Positions 34,194 to 43,715 of a stretch of 64,000 nucleotides of DNA are shown in pieces. Below the pieces are notes generated by a model that saw only the letters and a list, made by a program, of their open reading frames with translations, did not search any database and was not told the origin of the DNA. A program made the translations under genes and the position numbers. Position 1 is the stretch's first letter, and each line of letters starts with the position of its first letter. Source of the stretch: CBDFKK01 sp965248815 (lineage in GTDB: Bacteria > Pseudomonadota > Alphaproteobacteria > SMXP01); contig CBDFKK010000004.1 in the NCBI GenBank assembly GCA_965248815.1, positions 62,001-126,000 of the forward strand, given 5' to 3'.

Positions 34194-35144
34194 ATGGATG
34201 CACACGGCTCAAAAAAGGCGATTTACGCGGCAGTTGTCGGGAACTCCCTTATTGCGGTCACGAAGTTTATTGCCGCATTCATGACCGGAAGTTCGGCGAT
34301 GCTGAGCGAGGGCATCCATTCCGTTGTTGATACAGGAAATCAATTCCTGCTGCTTTACGGCATGAAGAAGGCCGCAACGCCCGCCGACGACAAGCATCCT
34401 TTCGGCTATGGCATGGAGCTTTACTTTTGGGCTTTCATTGTGGCCATTGTTATTTTCGGTGTTGGGGCCGGCGTTTCGATCTACGAAGGCATTCACAAAG
34501 TCATAGATCCCCATGTCATGACCAACCCAACGATCAACTATATCGTTTTGGGCGCCGCGATTGGTTTTGAAGCCTTTTCGTGGATGGTCGCGTTCAAAGA
34601 ATTTCGCAAGACCAAGGGCAGCCGCGGCTATTTTGAAGCTGTGCGCCTCAGCAAAGATCCGACGTTGTTTACGGTGCTGTTTGAAGATAGCGCGGCCATG
34701 TTGGGTCTCATCGTCGCGCTTGTCGGCATTTACTTGGCGCAGGCACTAAGTATTCCGGAATTTGACGGTATCGCGTCCATCGTCATCGGATTAATTTTGG
34801 CTGGAACCGCCTTTGTGCTCGCATACGAGTGTAAGGGCCTACTCGTCGGAGAGGCCGCCCACCAAGATGTGATTGATGGTATACAACGAATTATTCGTGC
34901 GGCGCCTGGCGTCAAGGGCCGCAACGAATTATTGACCATGCATATGAGTCCAGCAGACGTGTTGGTCAATGTAAGTCTCGACTTTGAAGACACGCTCGAT
35001 TCATCGGATGTGGAAGACCGCATTTCCGAGATCGAACGTGACATAAAGACAAGATTTCCGATCGTGACGCGGGTTTTTGTCGAAGCGCAAAGCCGGGAAG
35101 GCCACGCCTCCAATAAAGCGTTTGAACGGCGCAGCAAATCATAG
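34194..35144 (+). CDS. Cation diffusion facilitator (CDF) family transporter
   Basis: This 316-residue inner-membrane exporter of divalent cations has the CDF pattern. The N-terminus SKKAIYAAVVGNSLIAVTKFIAAFMTGSSAMLSEGIHSVVDTGNQ holds the metal-binding HxxxD of helix 2. A later LFEDSAAMLGLIVALVG fits the helix 5 site, and a soluble C-terminal domain (about 215-310) is present. Zinc or iron/manganese is likely, but the metal cannot be set by sight. It is placed between tatC and serS. Confidence 0.88.
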   Translation: MDAHGSKKAIYAAVVGNSLIAVTKFIAAFMTGSSAMLSEGIHSVVDTGNQFLLLYGMKKAATPADDKHPFGYGMELYFWAFIVAIVIFGVGAGVSIYEGIHKVIDPHVMTNPTINYIVLGAAIGFEAFSWMVAFKEFRKTKGSRGYFEAVRLSKDPTLFTVLFEDSAAMLGLIVALVGIYLAQALSIPEFDGIASIVIGLILAGTAFVLAYECKGLLVGEAAHQDVIDGIQRIIRAAPGVKGRNELLTMHMSPADVLVNVSLDFEDTLDSSDVEDRISEIERDIKTRFPIVTRVFVEAQSREGHASNKAFERRSKS

Positions 35145-35279
35145 CTGGAACCGAACAAGCCGCAACCTAGACGGCACACGCAAGGCGGCGTATACAGGCG
35201 CGTCAATCTGATCCAAGCATGAGCGGAAATGAACTTTTGTGTGCGCCAGGCACGACGCGCAAAAGAGGCCACGATAACA

Positions 35280-36563
35280 ATGTTCGATATCAAAGCGATC
35301 AGGTCAGGTCCCGAAGCGTTTGATGCCGGCTGGGCAAAACGCGGGCTGAAACCCCAAGCAAACAAGATTGTGGAGCTTGACGAGCAGCGGCGCACGGCGA
35401 TCGCAAAGCTGCAAGAAGCCCAAACCAAGCGAAACGATGCGTCAAAAAAAATAGGCCGGGCCAAAGCGCAAGGAGAAGAAGCGCTCGCGCAGGAACTCAT
35501 GGACGACGTTGCTTCGCTCAAGGCTCAAATTCAGGAAGGGGAAGACGAGGAACGCCGGTTTCAAAGTCAATTGGATGGTCTATTAAGCAGTCTTCCAAAT
35601 TTACCCGCGGACGACGTGCCGATTGGCGAAAATGAAGACTCCAACACAGAACTCCGTGTGGTAGGTGAAAAACGAGAATTCAATTTTGTGCCCAAGGAAC
35701 ACACCGACCTTGGTGAAGCATTAGGGCAACTTGACTTTGAGACTGCCGCCAAAGTTTCAGGATCGCGCTTTGTCTATCTTTACGACCAGCTTGCGCGGCT
35801 CGAGCGCGCGCTCGGCGCCTTCATGCTGGACATTCACAGGACGGAATTTGGCTACATGGAAGTTGTGCCGCCTTTGTTGGTGAATGACGATGCCATGTTC
35901 GGCACGTCACAGCTGCCCAAATTTATTGACGATCAGTTCCACACTGAAGACGGGCACTGGCTCATTCCGACGGCCGAAGTGTCGCTCACGAACATGGTGT
36001 GTGAAAGTATTCTGGAAGAAACGGAGTTGCCCAAACGAATTACTGCATGGACGCCATGTTTTCGTTTGGAGGCGGGCGCTGCAGGCAAAGACACAAGAGG
36101 CATGATCCGTCAGCATCAATTCTCAAAAGTTGAGTTGGTGAGTATTACGACGGAAGGCGAGTCGGACCAAGAGCATGAGCGCTTGACGTCCTGTGCGGAG
36201 GAAATCCTCAAGCGATTGGAGCTGCATTACCGGGTTATGGTCCTGTGCACGGGCGATTTGGGATTCGGATCCCACAAAACATACGATTTAGAAGTCTGGA
36301 TGCCAGGTCAAGACCGCTACCGTGAGATTTCCAGTTGTTCGAATTTCGGTGACTTTCAAGCCCGGCGTATGATCGCACGTTACCGGCCGGAAGGCGAAAA
36401 GGGTACGCGCTTTGTCCATACGCTCAACGGTTCCGGCCTCGCGATTGGCCGAACAATTGTAGCCATTCTTGAAAACTATCAGCAGGCGGACGGATCGATT
36501 TCAGTTCCTGAAGCTTTGGTGCCTTATTTGGGCGGCCTCGAGTCGATAACACCAATTGAGTAA
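35280..36563 (+). CDS. serS: Seryl-tRNA synthetase
   Basis: This class II synthetase of about 427 residues charges tRNA-Ser and selenocysteine tRNA. The N-terminal coiled-coil arm (about 30-100, AKLQEAQTKRNDASKKIGRAK) binds the tRNA. Class II motif 2 is seen in TPCFRLEAGAAGKDTRGMIRQHQF and motif 3 in TLNGSGLAIGRTIVAILENYQ. ATG 35280 (MFDIKAIRSGPEAF) matches the family start better than the upstream ATG at 35229. surE follows six bases later. Confidence 0.97.
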   Translation: MFDIKAIRSGPEAFDAGWAKRGLKPQANKIVELDEQRRTAIAKLQEAQTKRNDASKKIGRAKAQGEEALAQELMDDVASLKAQIQEGEDEERRFQSQLDGLLSSLPNLPADDVPIGENEDSNTELRVVGEKREFNFVPKEHTDLGEALGQLDFETAAKVSGSRFVYLYDQLARLERALGAFMLDIHRTEFGYMEVVPPLLVNDDAMFGTSQLPKFIDDQFHTEDGHWLIPTAEVSLTNMVCESILEETELPKRITAWTPCFRLEAGAAGKDTRGMIRQHQFSKVELVSITTEGESDQEHERLTSCAEEILKRLELHYRVMVLCTGDLGFGSHKTYDLEVWMPGQDRYREISSCSNFGDFQARRMIARYRPEGEKGTRFVHTLNGSGLAIGRTIVAILENYQQADGSISVPEALVPYLGGLESITPIE

Positions 36564-36569
36564 GGTTGT

Positions 36570-37340
36570 ATGAGCGATCGCCGCATACTGGTTGCTAACG
36601 ATGACGGTATTCATGCGGAAGGGCTCGACGTTTTGGAGCGCGTAGCTCGGCAATTGTCGTCGGATGTCTGGATTGTGGCACCGGAAACCGAGCAAAGCGG
36701 TGCGTCCCATTCGCTCACCTTGAATGATCCGCTACGGCTTCGCCGCATCGACGAGCGCAAGTTCGCCGTAAGAGGAACACCGAGCGACTGCATCATGATG
36801 GCTGTCAGGCATATAATTGCCGATCATCCGCCCAACTTGATCTTGTCCGGGGTCAACCGGGGCAGCAATATGGCCGAAGATGTCACTTATTCAGGGACAA
36901 TTGCCGCGGCCATGGAGGGGACCGTTTTGGGAATTCCCTCAATTGCACTGTCTCAAGTCTATGGCTTGGAGGGACGAGAGAATATCAAGTGGAGCTGTGC
37001 CGAACAGCATGGACAAAATATCATTTCACAGCTGATTCAGGTTGGCTGGCCGGCAGATGTATTGATCAATATTAATTCCCCCGATCGTTTGCCGGATGAA
37101 GTTAATGGTGTTCAGGTAACGGCTCAAGGGCGCAGGGATCAGTCAACCGTGGAAATTGAATCCCGGATCGATGTTCGCGGTAACGAATATTATTGGCTCG
37201 GCTTAAAGCGGGGACAAAGTAATCCGAACGACGGAACTGATTTACATGCGATTTATAATGGCAGCATTTCCGTTTGCCCGTTGCATCTAGACTTATCCCA
37301 CGAGGCAAGTCGTGCTGCCTTGACGGATATCTTCACATAA
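36570..37340 (+). CDS. surE: 5'/3'-nucleotidase SurE
   Basis: This 256-residue metal-dependent nucleotidase acts on nucleoside monophosphates under stress. The N-terminal RILVANDDGIHAEGLDVLERVA has the metal-binding Asp pair; later motifs are VAPETEQSGASHSLT and VNRGSNMAEDVTYSGTIAAAMEG. It lies between serS and pcm, the usual order, and the start is six bases after serS. Confidence 0.96.
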   Translation: MSDRRILVANDDGIHAEGLDVLERVARQLSSDVWIVAPETEQSGASHSLTLNDPLRLRRIDERKFAVRGTPSDCIMMAVRHIIADHPPNLILSGVNRGSNMAEDVTYSGTIAAAMEGTVLGIPSIALSQVYGLEGRENIKWSCAEQHGQNIISQLIQVGWPADVLININSPDRLPDEVNGVQVTAQGRRDQSTVEIESRIDVRGNEYYWLGLKRGQSNPNDGTDLHAIYNGSISVCPLHLDLSHEASRAALTDIFT

Positions 37341-37404
37341 GATCAAGGGGCGCAAAGCGCGGTCACATTGACGCGCGAACCGGCCTTGAAGGCGAGAAGC
37401 ACCA

Positions 37405-38046
37405 GTGTCTGAGCACGCGCAAAAAATAAGTCTCATTATGTTACTGCGGCGTCAGGGTATTACGGACAACCGCGTTCTGTCGGCCATTGAGCGTGTCGAT
37501 CGAGAATTATTTGTTCCAGACTCATTTGCCAACCATGCTTATGACGACAACGCTTTGCCGATCGAATGCGGCCAGACAATTAGTCAACCGTTTATCGTTG
37601 CTGCCATGACGCAAGCGCTCGACGTTGATGACCGCTGCAAAGTTTTGGAAGTAGGCACGGGATCGGGATATCAAGCTGCGGTCCTTGCTCACCTGTGCCG
37701 GCGGCTCTATACCGTCGAGCGTTATCGCACGTTGCTCCGGCAAGCTGAGCAACGCTTTGAAACGCTTGGATTAACAAATATTACCGCCATGATTGCCGAT
37801 GGTCAGAATGGCTGGCCTGATCAAGCACCGTTTGACCGGATTATCGTGACCGCCGCAGCGGATGAGATACCAGAAACATTAGTAGAACAACTGAAAATCG
37901 GTGGAAAAATGGTGCTTCCTGTTAGTACCGGTCCCGATGTTCAGGAATTGGTAACCATAATTCGCCAAGAAGATAGGGTCGATTCGAAAAGGCTTATGCC
38001 TGTTCGTTTCGTGCCGCTGGTAAGCGGCGTGGCAAAAGAGCTTTAA
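37405..38046 (+). CDS. pcm: Protein-L-isoaspartate O-methyltransferase
   Basis: This 213-residue enzyme methylates isoaspartyl residues to start their repair. It has LLRRQGITDNRVLSAIERVDRELFVP, GQTISQPFIVAAMTQAL (signature of the family) and the SAM-binding motif VLEVGTGSGYQAAVLAHL. The start is GTG 37405. It precedes a LysM/M23 gene 22 bases downstream, in the conserved surE-pcm-nlpD-like order. Confidence 0.96.
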   Translation: MSEHAQKISLIMLLRRQGITDNRVLSAIERVDRELFVPDSFANHAYDDNALPIECGQTISQPFIVAAMTQALDVDDRCKVLEVGTGSGYQAAVLAHLCRRLYTVERYRTLLRQAEQRFETLGLTNITAMIADGQNGWPDQAPFDRIIVTAAADEIPETLVEQLKIGGKMVLPVSTGPDVQELVTIIRQEDRVDSKRLMPVRFVPLVSGVAKEL

Positions 38047-38068
38047 CCCTAGTTTCAGTGCGGCGAAA

Positions 38069-39118
38069 ATGATGACATTTGGAATACGGCAGAGCCGAGC
38101 GGCCTTGGCAGTTGTTGTTGCCTTGGCCATGGTTTCACTCACAGCGTGTGCGCGTAAAGATGGCGGGGCACCTTTAACTTGGGGTGGCGGCTACATCGCG
38201 CCCACGGAAACGAAACTGCAGCCGGTTAGACAGTCCGGAATGCAAGTGGTTCGTGTCCAGCGCGGTGATACGCTGCTCGGCATTGCGCACCGCTACGACA
38301 TATCGGAGAGGGAGCTGATCCAGGAGAACGGTCTGCTATCCCCCTACAAGCTTATTGCCGGTCAAACTCTAGTTGTTCCGAAATCGCGCTATCACACTGT
38401 CACTCGCGGTGATACGATTTACAGTCTGTCACGCGGCTATAATCTAACCGTTGCTGATGTCACATCCCGCAATGATCTGAAACCTCCGTATACGATCAAA
38501 GTTGGTCAACGTCTTCTGTTGCCGTCGAAAGCCGGCTCGTGGCCGACGGAACAGATCGAAGGTGAGGCCGTCCGTTCGGAAACACGAGTGGCGGCGGTCG
38601 CCGCGCCTGCGAAAAAGTCAGGTCCGGTCAAGAAACCTGAATCTTCCTTTTGGGGTGACATCGCTTTGCCGGAATCGAAGCCGACTAAGCCAAGGCCGGA
38701 ACTTTTTACAGCCAGTATCCCTAAGCAAACCGCCAGGACCGATGGGTTTCTTTGGCCTGTATCTGGCCGCGTCATTTCCGGCTATGGACCGAAACAGAAT
38801 GGTTTGCACAATGATGGCATCAACATTGCCGTATCCAAAGGCGCTCCGGTTCGCGCTGCACAATCAGGCGTTGTGACTTACGCCGGCAATGAGCTTAAGG
38901 GCTATGGAAATCTTTTGTTGATCAAGCATGCTGATGGCTATGTGACGGCCTATGCCCATAATCAAAAATTGCTCGTGCGCAGAGGCGAAAAAGTTCGCCA
39001 AGGCGACGTCATCGCTGAGGCTGGCGCGACGGGTTCGGTGACATCGCCCCAAGTCCATTTTGAAATTCGAAAAGGGCGCAGCGCCATCAATCCGAATAAA
39101 TATTTGTCGGGCGCCTAA
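38069..39118 (+). CDS. LysM-M23 lipoprotein, NlpD-like amidase activator
   Basis: This 349-residue protein has a lipoprotein signal (AMVSLTACARK, lipobox Cys about 26), two LysM peptidoglycan-binding repeats (VVRVQRGDTLLGIAHRYD about 64-107 and YHTVTRGDTIYSLSRGYN about 110-155), a Pro/Lys linker and a C-terminal M23/LytM domain (about 225-345). The M23 ligands are incomplete: GLHNDGINIA has Asn where the metal-binding Asp would be, and QVHFEIR lacks the first His of HxH. This is the pattern of degenerate LytM factors such as NlpD that activate amidases. The position after surE-pcm also fits NlpD. Confidence 0.88.
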   Translation: MMTFGIRQSRAALAVVVALAMVSLTACARKDGGAPLTWGGGYIAPTETKLQPVRQSGMQVVRVQRGDTLLGIAHRYDISERELIQENGLLSPYKLIAGQTLVVPKSRYHTVTRGDTIYSLSRGYNLTVADVTSRNDLKPPYTIKVGQRLLLPSKAGSWPTEQIEGEAVRSETRVAAVAAPAKKSGPVKKPESSFWGDIALPESKPTKPRPELFTASIPKQTARTDGFLWPVSGRVISGYGPKQNGLHNDGINIAVSKGAPVRAAQSGVVTYAGNELKGYGNLLLIKHADGYVTAYAHNQKLLVRRGEKVRQGDVIAEAGATGSVTSPQVHFEIRKGRSAINPNKYLSGA

Positions 39119-39122
39119 GAAA

Positions 39123-39992
39123 CTACGGGTCGAGTGTCTGGCCAAGCCGACCCGCTAGATCCTGAATATACTGCCAGGCCACACGGCCTGACCGCGCGCC
39201 TCGCGTCGCCGACCATTCGATGGCTTCCTTTTCGGCGGCCGTGTAGTCCGCTTTCAACTTGTAATGGTCAACATAGCTGCGGACCATCGCGAGGTAGTCA
39301 GTCTGGCTGCAATTGTGAAATCCGAGCCAAAGGCCGAAGCGGTCTGACAACGACACTTTTTCATCTACGGCTTCCGATGGATTGATGGCGGTAGAACGCT
39401 CATTTTCCATCATATCCCGGGGCATAAGATGGCGCCTGTTTGACGTTGCATAAAACAATACGTTTGCGGGTCGCCCCTCAATGCCGCCCTCCAAGACAGC
39501 TTTCAAAGACTTGTAGCTGGTATCCTCTGGCGCAAAAGACAGATCGTCGCAAAATACGAGGCATTGCCGATCTTGCTGGCGCAAGATGTTCATTAATCTT
39601 GGCAATGAGGCGACGTCTTCGCGGTGAATCTCAATGAGCACAAGCTTGCCATCGCCTTCCTCATTAAGTTTGGCGTGGACTGCCTTGACCAATGAGCTCT
39701 TTCCGGTACCACGCGCTCCCCACAATAGCGCATTGTTGGCCGGCAACCCGACCGCAAATCTCTTGGTATTGTCGAGCAAGATGTCGCGAACCCTGTCGAT
39801 GCCTTTAAGCAGCTCAAACGGAATGCGGTTAACTTTTTCGACCGGTTCGAGGTGATCGGGATTGGTTTGCCAGACGAATGCCAACGCACCGGTCAAGTCA
39901 GGCACAGAGGACGCGCGACCACCCAGGCGGTCAAGTGCGGCAATCACCCGTTCGAGCAAGACGTGGAGTTGTATTTCGGTTTTCGAGGCCAA
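39123..39992 (-). CDS. DUF815 AAA+ ATPase
   Basis: This 289-residue protein has a Walker A motif (GARGTGKSSLVKAV, about 90-103), a Walker B-like CLVFCDDLSF (about 148-157) and an arginine-bearing YATSNRRHLMPRDMMENE segment. These match DUF815 ATPases. It is soluble and probably hexameric; the target is unknown. It is convergent with the M23 gene and divergent from yajC. Confidence 0.88.
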   Translation of the reverse strand: MASKTEIQLHVLLERVIAALDRLGGRASSVPDLTGALAFVWQTNPDHLEPVEKVNRIPFELLKGIDRVRDILLDNTKRFAVGLPANNALLWGARGTGKSSLVKAVHAKLNEEGDGKLVLIEIHREDVASLPRLMNILRQQDRQCLVFCDDLSFAPEDTSYKSLKAVLEGGIEGRPANVLFYATSNRRHLMPRDMMENERSTAINPSEAVDEKVSLSDRFGLWLGFHNCSQTDYLAMVRSYVDHYKLKADYTAAEKEAIEWSATRGARSGRVAWQYIQDLAGRLGQTLDP

Positions 39993-40152
39993 TATCTACC
40001 TCTTGGAAGAATTAGACGCTCGACGCTAGCACGATTCAAACCTCGGTCAACTCATTGCTGAGGGCAAAAAGCGCTCTATTTGCAGTAGTTTACTTTGTTT
40101 TGCATTGGGCGGAGACCAACGCTATAGTCCGCCAAATTTAGTCAATTCGGCT

Positions 40153-40158
40153 AAGGAG
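40153..40158 (+). promoter_or_regulatory. Ribosome-binding site deciding an ATT start for yajC
   Basis: AAGGAG lies seven bases before ATT 40166. No ATG, GTG or TTG stands in this position. From ATT the frame reads the full YajC N-terminus (IFISTAYAQSG then the membrane helix). The first ATG (40256) falls within the membrane helix and would remove about 30 residues. Confidence 0.65.
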
Positions 40159-40165
40159 ACAGACT

Positions 40166-40522
40166 ATTTTCATTTCCACGGCGTATGCGCAATCGGGCAG
40201 CGGTGCGGGTCCCGGATTTGATTTTCTCATCCCCATCGTTCTGATTTTTGTCATCATGTGGTTTTTGGTGTTCCGGCCTCAACAACAACGGGTCAAAGAG
40301 CACAAGGCGATGGTCGAAGGGGTGCGCCGAGGCGACACCGTGGTGACGTCGGGAGGAATTGTCGGGAAAGTTACCCGCGTATTCGATGACAGCGACGAGA
40401 TACTTGTGGAGATCGCGGACGGCGTTCGCGTCAAAGTAATTCGCGGCACACTTTCCGATGTACGCAGCAAGACAGAACCCGTGCCGCCCGCAAATGAAAA
40501 GTCGAAAAAGGACAGCTCGTAA
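40166..40522 (+). CDS. yajC: Sec translocon accessory subunit YajC
   Basis: YajC partners SecDF in the Sec holotranslocon. From the ATT start the protein has about 118 residues: an N-terminal segment (FISTAYAQSGSGAGPG), a single transmembrane helix (FLIPIVLIFVIMWFLVF), the conserved RPQQQRVKEHKAMVEGVRRGDTVVTSGGIVGKV, and a Lys-rich tail. ATT is a rare initiation codon, but the Shine-Dalgarno site and family N-terminus both point to it. secD follows 68 bases later. Confidence 0.85.
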   Translation: MFISTAYAQSGSGAGPGFDFLIPIVLIFVIMWFLVFRPQQQRVKEHKAMVEGVRRGDTVVTSGGIVGKVTRVFDDSDEILVEIADGVRVKVIRGTLSDVRSKTEPVPPANEKSKKDSS

Positions 40523-40590
40523 GGGAATGCCTTTCGGCAAATGTTGCTTGCTTTAATGATCAACGGGCATTCGATAGAGACAATGAAACT

Positions 40591-42213
40591 ATGCTGAAGT
40601 TTGAAAGATGGAAGGTTGTCACTATTTCGATCGTGCTGTCGCTCGGCGTGATCTTGTCGTTTCCGAATTTGTTTTCAGAAGAGACATTGGAGTCTTGGCC
40701 AGGGTTCGTTCCCAAGGATCAAATCAATCTCGGCCTCGACTTGCAGGGCGGAGTTCATCTGCTCTTGGAGGTGGGTGTTGATACCGTCATCACTGAGCGG
40801 CTTGATGGCCTTGTCAGCGAAGTACGTGGCGCGATGCGGGGTGTGCGCGGTGGCCAAGAGCGCATCGGCTACACAAATCTCGGTAAAGTCGGCGACACCG
40901 TTACAATTCGAATTACAAATCCCGAACAGGTTCCGGAGGCCTTGCGGCGCATTCGTGATTTGTCGTCACCATTAGCCTCCGCACTCTTGTCAGGTGGACT
41001 TCAGGACCTTCAAGTGACCGAAGGAGGAGACCAGAAGATCGAAGTTACTCTGATACCGCAAGCCATTCAGGAATTACGTACTGGTGCGGTAACCCAGTCC
41101 ATTGAAGTGGTTCGCAGGCGGATCGACGAAATGGGAACGAAAGAGCCGACCATACAAAGGCAGGGCGTGGACCGGATCATCGTTCAAGTTCCCGGCGCGA
41201 GCGATCCACAGGAAATCCTTGATGTCCTGAGAACCACGGCCAAAATGAATTTTCATATGGTCGATACATCCGTAACAATTACGGAGGCCATAGCCGGCCG
41301 CGTGCCGCCAGGGTCAATTCTGCTGCCCGCCAATGACAACCCGAATGAACAATTTGTGCTGGTCTATCGGCAACCGGCGATAACCGGCGATCGCCTGGTC
41401 AATGCAGGTGTAGGAACCGATCCCAATACGAACCAGCCGGTTGTGACATTCCGATTTGACGGCGTCGGTGCGCGGCGCTTTGCTGACATTACGCGTGACA
41501 ATGTCAACCGACGCTTTGCCATCGTGCTCGATAACGTCGTAATCAGCGCGCCGAATATCTTGGAGCCCATTCTCGGCGGGTCCGGTCAGATCAGCGGCAA
41601 CTTTACTTTTGATAGTGCCAATATTTTGTCGATCCTGCTCCGCTCAGGTGCTTTGCCGGCCCCGATAACGCCGTTAGAGCAGCGCAGCGTCGGCCCGGAC
41701 CTGGGTGCCGACTCCATTGCCGCTGGACAAACGGCGGCCATGATCGGTTTTGCTGCTGTCATCGTGTTTATGATGCTGTGTTACAGCCTGTTTGGATTGC
41801 TGGCCAATGTCGCGCTGATCTTGAACGTGATTATAATCGTCGGCGCATTGTCGCTTCTCGGCGCGACCCTCACATTGCCTGGCATCGCTGGCATCGTCTT
41901 GACCATTGGCATGGCCGTTGACGCCAACGTTCTAATTTTTGAGCGCATTCGCGAAGAGGTGAAAGCAGGCAAAAGCCCAATCAACGCCATTGAGGCAGGG
42001 TATTCACGCGCGCTCGGAACAATTCTAGATGCGAACATTACGACCCTGATTGCGGCAATCATTCTGTTTTGGTTGGGATCGGGCCCGGTACGCGGGTTCG
42101 CGGTAACGTTGGCCATCGGCATCGTCACGTCCGTGTTTACTGCGTTTACGGTGACGCGCTTATTTGTCGTCACGTGGCTACGCCGCCAGCACAAGCCCGT
42201 CTTGCCCATCTGA
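40591..42213 (+). CDS. secD: Protein translocase subunit SecD
   Basis: This 540-residue SecD helps pull pre-proteins out of the Sec channel using the proton gradient. It has an N-terminal helix, then the INLGLDLQGGVHLLLEV motif, the large periplasmic P1 domain (about 50-360), and a C-terminal six-helix RND membrane domain (GMAVDANVLIFERIREEVKAG motif). It stands in operon with secF, 12 bases downstream. Confidence 0.97.
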   Translation: MLKFERWKVVTISIVLSLGVILSFPNLFSEETLESWPGFVPKDQINLGLDLQGGVHLLLEVGVDTVITERLDGLVSEVRGAMRGVRGGQERIGYTNLGKVGDTVTIRITNPEQVPEALRRIRDLSSPLASALLSGGLQDLQVTEGGDQKIEVTLIPQAIQELRTGAVTQSIEVVRRRIDEMGTKEPTIQRQGVDRIIVQVPGASDPQEILDVLRTTAKMNFHMVDTSVTITEAIAGRVPPGSILLPANDNPNEQFVLVYRQPAITGDRLVNAGVGTDPNTNQPVVTFRFDGVGARRFADITRDNVNRRFAIVLDNVVISAPNILEPILGGSGQISGNFTFDSANILSILLRSGALPAPITPLEQRSVGPDLGADSIAAGQTAAMIGFAAVIVFMMLCYSLFGLLANVALILNVIIIVGALSLLGATLTLPGIAGIVLTIGMAVDANVLIFERIREEVKAGKSPINAIEAGYSRALGTILDANITTLIAAIILFWLGSGPVRGFAVTLAIGIVTSVFTAFTVTRLFVVTWLRRQHKPVLPI

Positions 42214-42225
42214 GGACAAACATTT

Positions 42226-43212
42226 ATGCCCGCGCTGAAACTTGTTCCCGACAAAACGACGATTGGTTTTATTCGTTACCGAACGGTTGCGTTTGTGATT
42301 TCCATGATTGCCATTGTTGCGTCGATATTTCTTTTCCTAAGCTTAGGCTTGAACTTTGGCATCGACTTTCGCGGCGGAACACTGATCGAGATTGGCATGC
42401 CGGAAGGGGCGGAAGGTGAGCCAATACCGGCCGACATTAGCCTTATCCGCAGTTCCGTTGGCGGACTCGGCTTGGGCGACGTTAAGGTGCAAGAGTTTGG
42501 CTCGTCCGGCGATGTGTTAATTGTTATCGAGGCGCAGCAATCACCCGATGAAACGTCAAGTGACGTCGAAAACGCGCAACAGGATGTTGCGGATCTCGTT
42601 AAGACGGCCCTGAACGAAGCTATCGGAGAGGGCGTTTCCTACCGGCGTATCGAAGTCGTGGGTCCAAAAGTGAGCGGTGAACTGGTTATTGACGGCACGA
42701 TTGCGGTCGTCGCGGCCCTTGCTCTCATGTTGTTTTACATTTGGATCCGCTTTGAATGGCAGTTCAGTCTCGGAGCCGTATTGGCACTTGTACATGACGT
42801 GGTGCTGACCATCGGCATGTTTTCCATCACACAGTTGGAATTTAACTTGTCGATCATTGCCGCGATCCTCACGATCGTTGGTTATTCGATGAACGATACG
42901 GTGGTTGTGTATGACCGCGTGCGCGAGAACTTGCGCAAGTATAAAAAGATGGATCTAAGCGAGCTGCTCGATCTTTCGATCAACAACACGCTATCGCGTA
43001 CCGTTATGACGTCGGTGACGACGCTGCTTGCGCTTTTCTCACTATATTTCCTGGGCGGGGAAGTGATCCGCGGCTTTACCTTTGCGATGATTTGGGGCGT
43101 GTTCGTCGGCACCTATTCGTCTATCTTCATCGCATCGCCGCTTCTTCTCTTGACGGGCGTGAAACGTGAATGGAGCGGCCTCGGCGCAAAGACAAGCCAA
43201 GCCTCCACTTAA
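42226..43212 (+). CDS. secF: Protein translocase subunit SecF
   Basis: This 328-residue partner of SecD has the first helix (VAFVISMIAIVASIFLFLSLGLNF), the LNFGIDFRGGTLIEI motif, a smaller periplasmic domain and the C-terminal helices with GYSMNDTVVVYDRVRENLRK. Its last 47 bases overlap the following DUF498 frame. It is cotranscribed with yajC and secD. Confidence 0.97.
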   Translation: MPALKLVPDKTTIGFIRYRTVAFVISMIAIVASIFLFLSLGLNFGIDFRGGTLIEIGMPEGAEGEPIPADISLIRSSVGGLGLGDVKVQEFGSSGDVLIVIEAQQSPDETSSDVENAQQDVADLVKTALNEAIGEGVSYRRIEVVGPKVSGELVIDGTIAVVAALALMLFYIWIRFEWQFSLGAVLALVHDVVLTIGMFSITQLEFNLSIIAAILTIVGYSMNDTVVVYDRVRENLRKYKKMDLSELLDLSINNTLSRTVMTSVTTLLALFSLYFLGGEVIRGFTFAMIWGVFVGTYSSIFIASPLLLLTGVKREWSGLGAKTSQAST

Positions 43213-43612
43213 GGATCAGAGCGACTACAGATCTTTGGAATTCGAGCAGCCAATCTTTCGCAACAGAGTGCCGGTCGAGTCTTACGGTGACGGCGGCTTT
43301 CGCTTGGGCGGCCTCCGATTTGAAGGCTCTATTCTTTTGCTTCAACAACGAATGGAACCTTGGGCGGTCGATGGCCTGAACGGTCTGACCGCTGACTCCC
43401 TCGTGCCGGTTTTGAGTGAAGCCGCTTCGTTTGACTTACTGCTATTAGGGTGTGGACAGACGATTGGGGCCGTGCCGAAGGATGTGCGCGCAGCGCTGAC
43501 TGCCGCGGGACTCGGCCTGGAAGTGATGGATACCGGCACCGCCTGCCGGACTTACAACGTGCTCATCGCCGAAGAGCGGCGCGTTGCCGCCGCTTTGATT
43601 GCGGTGGACTGA
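43166..43612 (+). CDS. Mth938/DUF498 domain protein, NDUFAF3 homologue
   Basis: This 148-residue protein has the Mth938 fold pattern: VESYGDGGFRLGGLRFEGSILLLQQRMEPWAV, then LLLLGCGQTIGAVPKDVRAALTAAGLGLEVMDTGTACRTYNVLIAEERRVAAALI. The mitochondrial homologue NDUFAF3 helps assemble respiratory complex I. The GTG start at 43166 overlaps secF by 47 bases, so a later start is possible. Its neighbour 0.8 kb downstream resembles NDUFAF6, another complex I factor. Confidence 0.85.
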   Translation: MNGAASAQRQAKPPLKDQSDYRSLEFEQPIFRNRVPVESYGDGGFRLGGLRFEGSILLLQQRMEPWAVDGLNGLTADSLVPVLSEAASFDLLLLGCGQTIGAVPKDVRAALTAAGLGLEVMDTGTACRTYNVLIAEERRVAAALIAVD

Positions 43613-43715
43613 GATAACCAGTTGAATCTGTAGGGCTATTCTTAACCATTTGGGCGCGCCGGTCCGGCTTTCGTGCTATAAATCCGAATCTTTGGATTGA
43701 GGGAGGACTTTACGG

